The translations under genes and the position numbers were made by a program. A stretch of 10,686 nucleotides of DNA from an uncultured Desulfovibrio sp. (GTDB lineage: Bacteria > Desulfobacterota > Desulfovibrionia > Desulfovibrionales > Desulfovibrionaceae), in contig URHE01000065.1 of assembly GCA_900547595.1 (NCBI GenBank), forward strand, positions 1 through 10,686. Direction: 5' to 3'. Positions 1-5,806 of this stretch are shown piece by piece (the first letter of the stretch is position 1; every line of letters starts with the position of its first letter). The notes under the pieces are model-generated. The model searched no databases. It had not been told where the DNA came from and worked only from the letters and a program-made list of their open reading frames with translations.

Positions 1-1158
1 CCCCACCACGACGACGGAAAGCGGCCGGCCGCCCGCGCGGGCCCCGGGCTCCGCTTCCCTGCCCACACGCGGGTTGATGGCGCAGGTCATTTCCCGGCCA
101 TTGGCGATGCTGTTCATGCAGCCTTCATTGCAGCCGAGGCAGGGCATGATGCCGGAAACATCGCCGCGTGCGCACTTTTCCACCAGCTGCGGTTCCGCGA
201 TCTGGGCGCGGCCCATGGTGACGAAGTCGGCGAAGCCCCCGTCGATGGCCGCGTCGGCCATGTCCAGGTCCGTTATGCGTCCGATGCCGATGACGGGGAT
301 GCGCGCGTCCAGCGCCTCCCGGACCATGCGGGCCAGCTCCAGATGGGTCCCGTGCGGCAGGGCGGCGGGGGGCGTCACGAGCGCGCCGCCCTCGCGCATG
401 CCCGCGGTGACATGCAGGGCATCGACGCCTTCGCGGGCAAGGATGCGCGCGATGCAGACGCCCTCATGCGCGGTGAGGCCCAGCGGCACCGGCTCGACCA
501 CGCCCAGGCGGACGATGACCGGATAGTCGTTGCCCACGCGCCGGCGGATCTCCCGCAGCACCTCCACGGTGAAGCGGACCCTGTTGCCGAGCGGGCCGCC
601 ATAGGCGTCGCCGCGCCGGTTGGTGAAGCGGGAATGGAACTGCTGGGGCAGATAGCCGTTGCCGGCGTGCAGCTCCACCGCGTCAAAGCCCGCCTCCCGG
701 GCGCGCGCCGCCGCCGCCCCGTAGGCCGCGCGCACCTTCGCCATGTCCTCGAGGGTCATGGCGCGGGTCTCCTCGCCCCGAAAGACCACGGGACTTGGCG
801 ACATGGGGCGGCAGCCGCAAATGGCGCTGGTGGTCTGTCTGCCCGGATGGCAAAGCTGGATGGCGCAGGCCGCGCCCTCGGCATGGAGGGCGGCGGTGAG
901 GCGGCGCAGCCCCGGCAGGAGCGCGTCGTCATGGATGCCCAGTTGCCGGGGAAAGGCGCGTCCCTCGGGCAGGATCATGGAGGCTTCCATGATGGAAAGC
1001 CCCGTGCCGCCGCGGGCGCGCGCCGCGTGGTAGGCGATGAACCGTTCCGTGACGGCGCCGTCCGGGGCGCAGTAGTTGGTCACCATGGGCGGATAGACGA
1101 TGCGGTTGCGTGTGCGCAGGGAACCGATGCGCCCGGGGCGCAGGCTTGAGTGGCGCAT
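1..1158 (-). CDS. Old Yellow Enzyme / 2-enoate reductase-type NADH:flavin oxidoreductase with [4Fe-4S] site (3' part outside window)
   Basis: 386 codons are visible, read from 1158 toward base 1 with no stop, so the C-terminal part is missing. The visible part is the FMN-binding TIM barrel. It opens with NRIVYPPMV, typical of the family. It carries HAGNGYL with H164 and N167, the substrate-anion-binding pair, followed by an R-x-D-x-YGG stretch. C340, C343, C347 and C359 form CxxC-x3-C-x11-C, the [4Fe-4S] ligand pattern of 2,4-dienoyl-CoA reductase and clostridial 2-enoate reductase. The frame leaves the window in VVVVG, the start of the FAD/NAD(P)-binding domain, so the full protein is probably about 640-680 aa. 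Such enzymes reduce activated C=C bonds with NAD(P)H. The start ATG has GAGGAG 8 nt upstream (1167-1172). It lies 34 bp after the iron alcohol dehydrogenase, as a distal gene of the operon. The family call is firm; the substrate is unknown. Confidence 0.92.
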   Translation of the reverse strand, partial: MRHSSLRPGRIGSLRTRNRIVYPPMVTNYCAPDGAVTERFIAYHAARARGGTGLSIMEASMILPEGRAFPRQLGIHDDALLPGLRRLTAALHAEGAACAIQLCHPGRQTTSAICGCRPMSPSPVVFRGEETRAMTLEDMAKVRAAYGAAAARAREAGFDAVELHAGNGYLPQQFHSRFTNRRGDAYGGPLGNRVRFTVEVLREIRRRVGNDYPVIVRLGVVEPVPLGLTAHEGVCIARILAREGVDALHVTAGMREGGALVTPPAALPHGTHLELARMVREALDARIPVIGIGRITDLDMADAAIDGGFADFVTMGRAQIAEPQLVEKCARGDVSGIMPCLGCNEGCMNSIANGREMTCAINPRVGREAEPGARAGGRPLSVVVVG

Positions 1159-1192
1159 GTTCGGGTCTCCTCGGCGGTTTTGGCCGTTGCCG

Positions 1193-2311
1193 TCACCAGC
1201 GCGCGGTGTAGATGGCGCGGATGCGCGCTTCGGAAAGCGGCGCGTAATTGTTTGCCAGCAGGCGTTGTTGCGCGGCGAGCACCATGGGGGGAAACTCGCG
1301 CAGTTCCTTTTCCGTCATGCCGTAGTCCCGCAGGCGTTTCAGGGGCAGGATGGCTTCCAGCAGGGCGCCCAGCCTGTCCAGCGCCTCGTCGGCGCGGCAG
1401 TGGAGCAACGCGGCCAGCAGGTCCAGGACCCGGCGCAGGGAGTCCCGGATGCCCGTTTCCGCATAGGCGCGCAGCACCTCAAGGAAGAGCGAGTAATTGG
1501 CCTCGCCGTGGGGAACGTGAAAGACGCCGCCCAGCGGGTAGCTCAGGGCGTGCACGGCCGCGCAGCCCGCGGTGCCGAAGGCGATGCCCGCGTAGGTGGA
1601 GGCATGGAGAAAGTCCCTGAGCAGGGGCATGCGCGCCTCCGGACCGTTCTCCGCGATGACGCGATAGCCGCGGATGATCATCTCCAGCGCCCGCAGGCTG
1701 AACAGGAGCGTGGTGGGCGTGGCCTTGCCGGACAGGGCGGATTCCACGGCATGGACGAGCGCGTCCAGCGAGCTGGTGGCAAAGACTCCGTAGGGCAGCG
1801 CCGAGAGCAGTTCCGGCACCAGCACCGCCCGGCTGGCGTACATGCCGTCGGAGACAAGCCCCATCTTGGTGCCCAGCCGCGTGCGGTGCAGAATGGCGAT
1901 ATTGGTCACTTCGCTGCCCGTGCCGCAGGTGGTGGGCACGATGACGAGTTCGTGCCGCGCGCGGAGGGCGCCCATGTCCGCATACATGTCGTCCACCCGG
2001 AGCGTGCCGTCGCTGACGGCCAGCACCTTGGCGATGTCGATGACCGTGCCGCCGCCGATGGCGAAGAGGCGGTCGCAGGGCTGCTGGTTGAATTCCCGGA
2101 GAATGGCGTCCGCCATGGCGTCCGTCGGCTCGCCCGCGCCGAACCTGTTCTGGAGGATGACGCGGGCGGGCAGGGCGAAACGCTCCAGAAACGCGCTCTG
2201 GATGCTGCTCCGGGTGAGGATGACATCCCGCGGCGTGAAGTGGTGGGCCGCCACAAAGTCGGCGCAGGTCTCATAGCTGAGGATCTCGGGTCTGACACGC
2301 AGTTCGAGCAT
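1193..2311 (-). CDS. Iron-containing alcohol dehydrogenase, 4-hydroxybutyrate dehydrogenase-like
   Basis: 372 aa, full length for group III metal-dependent alcohol dehydrogenases. The N-terminal Rossmann-like domain has the GGGTVID dinucleotide motif near residue 86 and PTTCGTGSE near 126. The helical C-terminal domain carries the metal ligands D183, H187, H254 and H268, in SSLDALVH, VHALSYP and VPHGEAN contexts. From memory, the whole length resembles Clostridium kluyveri 4-hydroxybutyrate dehydrogenase, including GEPSD/GEPTD near residue 60 and the C-terminal QQRLLxNNY. It should interconvert an omega-hydroxy acid (4-hydroxybutyrate or similar) and its semialdehyde with NAD(H). An ATG three codons upstream (2320) overlaps the only Shine-Dalgarno (AGGA, 2320-2323), which is 8 nt from the ATG at 2311, so 2311 is preferred. 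The gene lies 54 bp after the MBL hydrolase and 34 bp before the enoate reductase. Related iron enzymes also reduce sulfoacetaldehyde or act on other alcohols, so the substrate is not proven. Confidence 0.9.
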   Translation of the reverse strand: MLELRVRPEILSYETCADFVAAHHFTPRDVILTRSSIQSAFLERFALPARVILQNRFGAGEPTDAMADAILREFNQQPCDRLFAIGGGTVIDIAKVLAVSDGTLRVDDMYADMGALRARHELVIVPTTCGTGSEVTNIAILHRTRLGTKMGLVSDGMYASRAVLVPELLSALPYGVFATSSLDALVHAVESALSGKATPTTLLFSLRALEMIIRGYRVIAENGPEARMPLLRDFLHASTYAGIAFGTAGCAAVHALSYPLGGVFHVPHGEANYSLFLEVLRAYAETGIRDSLRRVLDLLAALLHCRADEALDRLGALLEAILPLKRLRDYGMTEKELREFPPMVLAAQQRLLANNYAPLSEARIRAIYTARW

Positions 2312-2365
2312 GGTTTCCATCCTGATGTGGTTGTGCCCGGCGCGGCGTTGGCGCGCTGCGGGCGC

Positions 2366-3157
2366 TCAGCGCGGGCTGTCCCCGAAGATGGCGTGGACGC
2401 CCGGCGCGATTTCGGGAAAACGCGCGGTCAGGAGCGGTTCGTGCCCCGGCAGGACGCGTTCCGCGGTGCCGGCGCGTTTGCCCAGCGTCTCAAGGGCTTC
2501 GAGCGCTTCGGTGACATCGTAGTGGATGCCGCAGGGAATGCCATCTTCCAGATTCCTGTAGCGCGGCAGCACATCGCTGCAAATGAGAAATTCCCCCTCC
2601 GGGCCGCGCACCGCGACGGAGAGCAGGCCCGGCGAGTGTCCGCCCATGCGCAGGCACTCCACGCCGTCCGTCAGCGTGAACGTGTCCTTTTCCATGACGC
2701 GCACCCGGCCCGCCTCCCGCAGGCGTCTGAAGGCGCGCAGCGCCGCTTCGCTGTAATGCTGGGCATAGAACGGAAAGCGCATGAGCGGGCCGTCCGTGTG
2801 CGCGAGTTCGCGGCTGTGGACATGGTACACGGCATTGGGGAAGATGTCGTCGCCGCCGAAATGGTCCCAGTGCAGATGGGACACGATCACATGGCGCACA
2901 TCCCCGGGGCGGACATCCAGACGTTCCAGAAGTTCCGCGGGTTCGGCCGTGAGACAGGGGGCGATGCCCATGGCCGCCACGGTCGCGCGGCCGCATCCCT
3001 GGTCCACCAGAATGACGCCTTGGGCGGCGTCCCTGATGCACCAGAAGTAAAGCTGCGTTTCCAGCCCCTGCGGCAGGGGGGAAAGACCGTAGAAGTGATT
3101 GGCCGGGTTGACGGGCTTGTGGCCAAAGGTCAGGGCATGGAGGGAGATGGGGGGCAT
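2366..3157 (-). CDS. Metallo-beta-lactamase-fold hydrolase, lactonase-like (AiiA/AttM type)
   Basis: 263 aa. The dinuclear-metal site is complete: H94-x-H96-x-D98-H99 in SHLHWDHFGG, H174 in GGHSPG, bridging D195 in ICSDV and H239 in PGHEP. The overall length, the SHLHxDH wording and the GHSPG context match the AiiA/AttM group, which opens acyl-homoserine lactones or gamma-butyrolactone. The Tyr found three residues after the bridging Asp in AiiA is absent here (Pro at that place, Tyr at +5), so a different ring or substrate is possible. No signal peptide is seen, so it should act in the cytoplasm. The RBS GAGGA lies 6 nt before the ATG. It is the third gene of the operon, 27 bp after the amidohydrolase-like gene and directly before a 4-hydroxybutyrate-dehydrogenase-like gene, which fits hydrolysis of a lactone to a hydroxy acid. 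Thioesterase or other ester hydrolase activity cannot be excluded. Confidence 0.85.
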   Translation of the reverse strand: MPPISLHALTFGHKPVNPANHFYGLSPLPQGLETQLYFWCIRDAAQGVILVDQGCGRATVAAMGIAPCLTAEPAELLERLDVRPGDVRHVIVSHLHWDHFGGDDIFPNAVYHVHSRELAHTDGPLMRFPFYAQHYSEAALRAFRRLREAGRVRVMEKDTFTLTDGVECLRMGGHSPGLLSVAVRGPEGEFLICSDVLPRYRNLEDGIPCGIHYDVTEALEALETLGKRAGTAERVLPGHEPLLTARFPEIAPGVHAIFGDSPR

Positions 3158-3184
3158 GGCGGTTCCTCGGGATTGTGCTGTTGC

Positions 3185-4024
3185 TCAGGCCAGCGCGTTT
3201 TTGAAGAGCCTGAGCGCGTTGCCGTAAAAAAAGCCTTCCCGGATGTCGGCGGAAAAGCCGAGGGCCTGCGCCTGTCTGAGCGCCGTGGCCGCCGGGGTGA
3301 AGGGATTGGCGCTGGAAAAGACGAACCGGTCGGCCAGATCGCCGGCGGCCGCCCTGGCATAGGCTTCGGCCAGGGGTCTCCCCGTCGTGCCGGAAAGGTC
3401 CAGGAACAGGTTCTCGTGGCGCAGGGCCACTCCCAGGGCCTCGCTCACAAAGGGGTAGCCGCCGTGGCTCATGAGCAGCCGCAAGTCGGGAAAATCGCCG
3501 GCCACCCTGTCCAGACGCAGGGGGCGCGCCTCGTCCAGGGTCACGCCGGCCAGCCTGGGCGCAAGCCCGGCGGTGACGATGACCGGCGCCCCGACATCGC
3601 AGCACAGGGCATAGAGCGGATAGTAGCGGGCGTCGTCAGCCGGGCAGCGGGCCATGCCCGGTTCGATGACCGCGGCGCAGGCCCTGCCCGCGGCAAGGGC
3701 GTCCTTCATGGCCCTGTAGGCGGTCATGCCTTTCCAGGGGTCATAGCAGCGGGCGCAGAGGAAGAGGTCCGGAAAGGCGGCCGCGTCGGCTTCGGCCAGG
3801 GCATTGGTGGACGGCGTGGCCGAACTGGATTCGATGTCCCGGCCTTCGATGACGGCCCGGACGATATTCAGGGCCTCCAGCTCGGCAACGCACTGTTCGA
3901 GGCTTTTGGCCGGCCTGTCGGCAAGGGCGCTGCCCCGCATGTAGCGGGCATAGACCGGGCTGGTGCGGAAACTGGCAAGCCAGGCTTCGGTGTCCGGCCG
4001 ATAGCGGCAGTCGATGATCTTCAT
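3185..4024 (-). CDS. Amidohydrolase_2-fold (TIM-barrel) protein with degenerate metal site
   Basis: 279 aa, similar in layout to the amidohydrolase_2 group (PF04909; relatives include ACMSD, gamma-resorcylate decarboxylase and pyrone-dicarboxylate lactonase). Strand 1 is MKIIDCRYRP, strand 6 is LLMSHGG with H187, LFLDLSG follows, and the ending GNALRLF is typical. The usual ligands are otherwise missing. There is no HxH on strand 1 (C6, R7, R9 instead). The strand-5 His appears to be replaced in VIVTAG. The strand-8 motif, usually G(T/S)DxP, reads FSSANP, with Ala at the Asp position. It may be a metal-independent enzyme, bind substrate differently, or be a non-catalytic partner. The start ATG has AGGA 8 nt upstream. 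It sits 68 bp after the transporter and 27 bp before the MBL hydrolase. The fold call is good; no reaction can be assigned. Confidence 0.82.
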   Translation of the reverse strand: MKIIDCRYRPDTEAWLASFRTSPVYARYMRGSALADRPAKSLEQCVAELEALNIVRAVIEGRDIESSSATPSTNALAEADAAAFPDLFLCARCYDPWKGMTAYRAMKDALAAGRACAAVIEPGMARCPADDARYYPLYALCCDVGAPVIVTAGLAPRLAGVTLDEARPLRLDRVAGDFPDLRLLMSHGGYPFVSEALGVALRHENLFLDLSGTTGRPLAEAYARAAAGDLADRFVFSSANPFTPAATALRQAQALGFSADIREGFFYGNALRLFKNALA

Positions 4025-4059
4025 GGCGCGATTCCTGTCCTAGAGCATTTTGTTTTGCT

Positions 4060-4089
4060 GATGAAAATTGTCTTACAGATATTTTCATC
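4060..4089 (-). repeat. Intercistronic inverted repeat, AT-rich hairpin
   Basis: GATGAAAAT (4060-4068) and ATTTTCATC (4081-4089) are perfect 9-bp arms around a 12-nt loop. They lie between the transporter stop codon (4093) and the amidohydrolase start (4024). The surrounding 4041-4095 is markedly AT-rich compared with the genes. In the transcript no U-run follows the stem on the minus strand, so it is not a canonical terminator. It could be an RNA processing or stability element that sets transporter against enzyme levels, or a protein-binding site. Confidence 0.6.
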
Positions 4090-4092
4090 TAT

Positions 4093-5484
4093 CTAGTTGA
4101 TGAAGCCGATGAGTTTCCAGTACGGCACGAGCAGCAGCGGCACAAAGACCGCGAAGGCCGCCATGCGGATGCCGAGGGCGCCGATGATGTGCCTGAGGGT
4201 CACGTCCCCGCTCATGAACGTGTAGAGCATGTAGCCGATCTCATAGGGGAAGAGCAGCTGGTCAAGGCCGTACAGCAGGGAATAGACAAGGGTGTACGGG
4301 TCAAGGCCGAGGCTCAGCGCGAGCTGCGAAAGCGGCGCGCCAAGGGCGCCTACCGCGGCCATGGGCGTCATGAGGAAGTTGACCACCACCCCGAGCACAT
4401 AGGAGAAGCTGATGGCTGTGGTGACGCCGCGCCCTTCAAAGAAGGTCGAAAGATGCCCGGCGATCCATTTGGGGATATTGCAGTCCTGGGCCACGGCTCC
4501 GATGGACATGCAGGCGCAGAGGAAGATGAGGAAGGCCAGGTTGACGCGGCGCAGGTCCTGCTCCCCGGCCAGGTTCATGCCCGGCAGGAAGCAGGTCATG
4601 CCGATGAGGGCAAAGACGAAGGCGCCGGGCAGATGATGCCATTCCTCAAGCACAAAGCCGAGAAAGCCCGCCAGAAGGATGACGAGGATCTTGATCTCGT
4701 CCCGGCTGATGCGCCCCATTTCCGCCAGACGCCGTTCCAGAACGTCCTTGAGATGCCCTTCGTCCTTGAGCCGCTCCTTGCCGCGGATGACGAAGATGAG
4801 CATGATCGAAAAGGCCATGTAGAAAATGGAGAACGGCACCATCTGGACCATGAAGTCGAGGTAGGGCATGGCCTTGCCCGTGCTTGAGGTCACCACCTGG
4901 AGGGCCAGGAGGTTCATTTCCGTGCCGGTGATGCAGAACATGCCCGGCGCGATGGCCGCGAAATAGCCGCCCATGATGATGGCCGAGGACATGCGGGACC
5001 GGCGGTCCACATCCAGCGCCTGGATGAGCCCCTGGGCAATGGCCACGAAGATGACGGCGCGGGCGAGCCCGGAGGGCACGAGCAGGGTCAGGATGACGCC
5101 CGCCACCATGAGCCCCACCATGGTTTTCGTAAAGGACGAGCCCATGAGCAGCATGCAGTGGAGCGCGATGCGCTTGCCGAGGCCCGTGCGGTTGAGCACC
5201 TCGGCGATGATCAGCGCCGCGAAGCACATCCAGGGCAGAAAGGTCGTCCAGGCGGAAAAGGCCACGGCGGGCCTGGTGACGAAGAGCGCGTAACAGAAGG
5301 TGAGGATGGCCGCGATGACCGCCGAGGGCAGGATCTCCGCGGCCCAGGCGATGACCGCCCAGAGCGTGAAGGCAAGGAAGAGCGAGGTTTTCGGCCCCGC
5401 CACGTCCAGATTGGGCATGGCGAACCAGACCGCGGCGGGCAGGAAAAGGCTGAGCCCCCATTTCAGAACGCGGGCAGTGGACAT
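4093..5484 (-). CDS. DASS/SLC13-type (Na_sulph_symp superfamily) carboxylate transporter
   Basis: 463 aa, strongly hydrophobic, with about 11-13 predicted membrane segments split by a charged cytoplasmic loop (around residues 232-262, rich in K, R, E and D). The two pseudo-symmetric halves of the ion-transporter (IT) superfamily can be seen. In the first half, VPSGLARAV (about 134) and TGTEMNLLA (about 184) take the place of the hairpin motifs. In the second half, the corresponding stretch is NFLMTPMAAVGALGAP (about 367). The usual DASS SNT triplets are not intact, so substrate and coupling ion may differ from those of dicarboxylate/Na+ symporters such as VcINDY. It is the first gene of the operon and probably imports the substrate across the inner membrane. 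The chosen ATG has an ideal AAGGAGGTG five nt upstream; an in-frame extension reaching 5607 would run through the sigma-54 promoter and is rejected. Confidence 0.85.
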   Translation of the reverse strand: MSTARVLKWGLSLFLPAAVWFAMPNLDVAGPKTSLFLAFTLWAVIAWAAEILPSAVIAAILTFCYALFVTRPAVAFSAWTTFLPWMCFAALIIAEVLNRTGLGKRIALHCMLLMGSSFTKTMVGLMVAGVILTLLVPSGLARAVIFVAIAQGLIQALDVDRRSRMSSAIIMGGYFAAIAPGMFCITGTEMNLLALQVVTSSTGKAMPYLDFMVQMVPFSIFYMAFSIMLIFVIRGKERLKDEGHLKDVLERRLAEMGRISRDEIKILVILLAGFLGFVLEEWHHLPGAFVFALIGMTCFLPGMNLAGEQDLRRVNLAFLIFLCACMSIGAVAQDCNIPKWIAGHLSTFFEGRGVTTAISFSYVLGVVVNFLMTPMAAVGALGAPLSQLALSLGLDPYTLVYSLLYGLDQLLFPYEIGYMLYTFMSGDVTLRHIIGALGIRMAAFAVFVPLLLVPYWKLIGFIN

Positions 5485-5487
5485 GAG

Positions 5488-5496
5488 CACCTCCTT
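5488..5496 (-). promoter_or_regulatory. Strong Shine-Dalgarno sequence of the transporter gene
   Basis: On the minus strand it reads AAGGAGGTG, a near-perfect anti-16S match, 5 nt from the GG to the ATG at 5484. It fixes the transporter start and predicts high translation of the first gene. Confidence 0.85.
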
Positions 5497-5567
5497 CGTT
5501 GGGAACGGGCGCCGGGCGCGACGGCATGGTCCGGAGCCGGATATGTGAAAATCGTCACCAGGATGAA

Positions 5568-5583
5568 AGCAAGGAGTTTGCCA
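5568..5583 (-). promoter_or_regulatory. Sigma-54 (-24/-12) promoter of the catabolic operon
   Basis: The minus strand reads TGGCAAACTCCTTGCT, against the consensus TGGCAC-N5-TTGCW. The invariant GG (5581-5582) and GC (5569-5570) are present at the obligatory 12-bp offset, and the only difference from consensus is A for C at the last base of the -24 element. Predicted transcription start is near 5557, giving a leader of about 73 nt before the transporter ATG at 5484. The divergent neighbour encodes a sigma-54-dependent activator, which strongly supports the call. An AT-rich stretch (about 5586-5607) lies just upstream and could bend toward the activator sites. Confidence 0.85.
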
Positions 5584-5640
5584 AACTGTTTTTATGTTAT
5601 ATTTCACTAGGTTGCCATGGAACGGTGTTTCCGGGAACGC

Positions 5641-5650
5641 GACAATTTGT
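5641..5650. promoter_or_regulatory. Putative activator-binding site 1 (GACAATTTGT)
   Basis: GACAATTTGT contains the odd-centred palindrome ACAA-T-TTGT. A second copy differing only at the central base lies at 5719-5728. Its centre is about 89 bp upstream of the predicted sigma-54 start, in the usual enhancer range, and it lies 24 bp upstream of the -35 box of the regulator promoter. Binding by the PrpR-type regulator is inferred. Confidence 0.55.
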
Positions 5651-5673
5651 AAACGTTTTTCGCGGGTGCATGC

Positions 5674-5702
5674 TTGAATTGCAAGGAATACTTAGCTATT
5701 AT
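5674..5702 (+). promoter_or_regulatory. Sigma-70-like promoter of the regulator gene
   Basis: TTGAAT (5674-5679; 4 of 6 with TTGACA), a 17-bp spacer and TATTAT (5697-5702; 5 of 6 with TATAAT) point at the regulator gene. The start would fall near 5709, leaving a leader of about 98 nt. The locally AT-rich context supports it. A weaker alternative is TTGACA (5717-5722) with an 18-bp spacer to CAGAAT (5741-5746). Confidence 0.6.
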
Positions 5703-5710
5703 CGCTCCTG

Positions 5711-5728
5711 TTGTCATTGACAAATTGT
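5711..5728. promoter_or_regulatory. Putative activator-binding site 2 (overlapping palindromes)
   Basis: GACAAATTGT (5719-5728) repeats site 1 in the same orientation with one changed central base. The 13 bp 5711-5723 also form a perfect inverted repeat, TTGTC-ATT-GACAA. The copy is centred about 167 bp upstream of the operon start and just downstream of the predicted regulator start, so occupancy could repress the regulator's own gene. The two sites are 78 bp apart. Confidence 0.55.
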
Positions 5729-5795
5729 TTTTCTCCTGAACAGAATGTTCGGGCCGGGCATGCGTTCCGCATGGCGCCGCCCGCCCGCAGGAGCA

Positions 5796-5801
5796 GGGAG
5801 G
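5796..5801 (+). promoter_or_regulatory. Ribosome binding site fixing the regulator start
   Basis: GGGAGG lies 5 nt before the ATG at 5807. Upstream in-frame candidates (TTG at 5711, ATG at 5771) have no comparable site, so 5807 is chosen. Confidence 0.75.
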
Positions 5802-5806
5802 CCCGG

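Noticed and set aside
1100..4096. Plus-strand open frame of 998 codons
   Set aside because: It is antisense to four well-supported genes. Its Arg/Gly/Ala-rich sequence shows no domain and is explained by high GC and codon bias on the other strand.
5485..5607. Upstream extension of the transporter frame
   Set aside because: It would start upstream of the predicted sigma-54 transcription start. The ATG at 5484 has a near-perfect Shine-Dalgarno.
5619..5632. GGAA-N6-TTCC inverted repeat as an operator
   Set aside because: The arms are only 4 bp and no second copy was seen, so chance is likely.
5618..5633. Plus-strand sigma-54-like sequence TGGAACGGTGTTTCCG
   Set aside because: The -12 element lacks the invariant GC, and a better sigma-70-like promoter serves the regulator.
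5711..5806. Longer regulator N-terminus from TTG at 5711 or ATG at 5771
   Set aside because: There is no good ribosome binding site, the extra residues do not fit the family, and the stretch contains the putative operator. GGGAGG supports the ATG at 5807.
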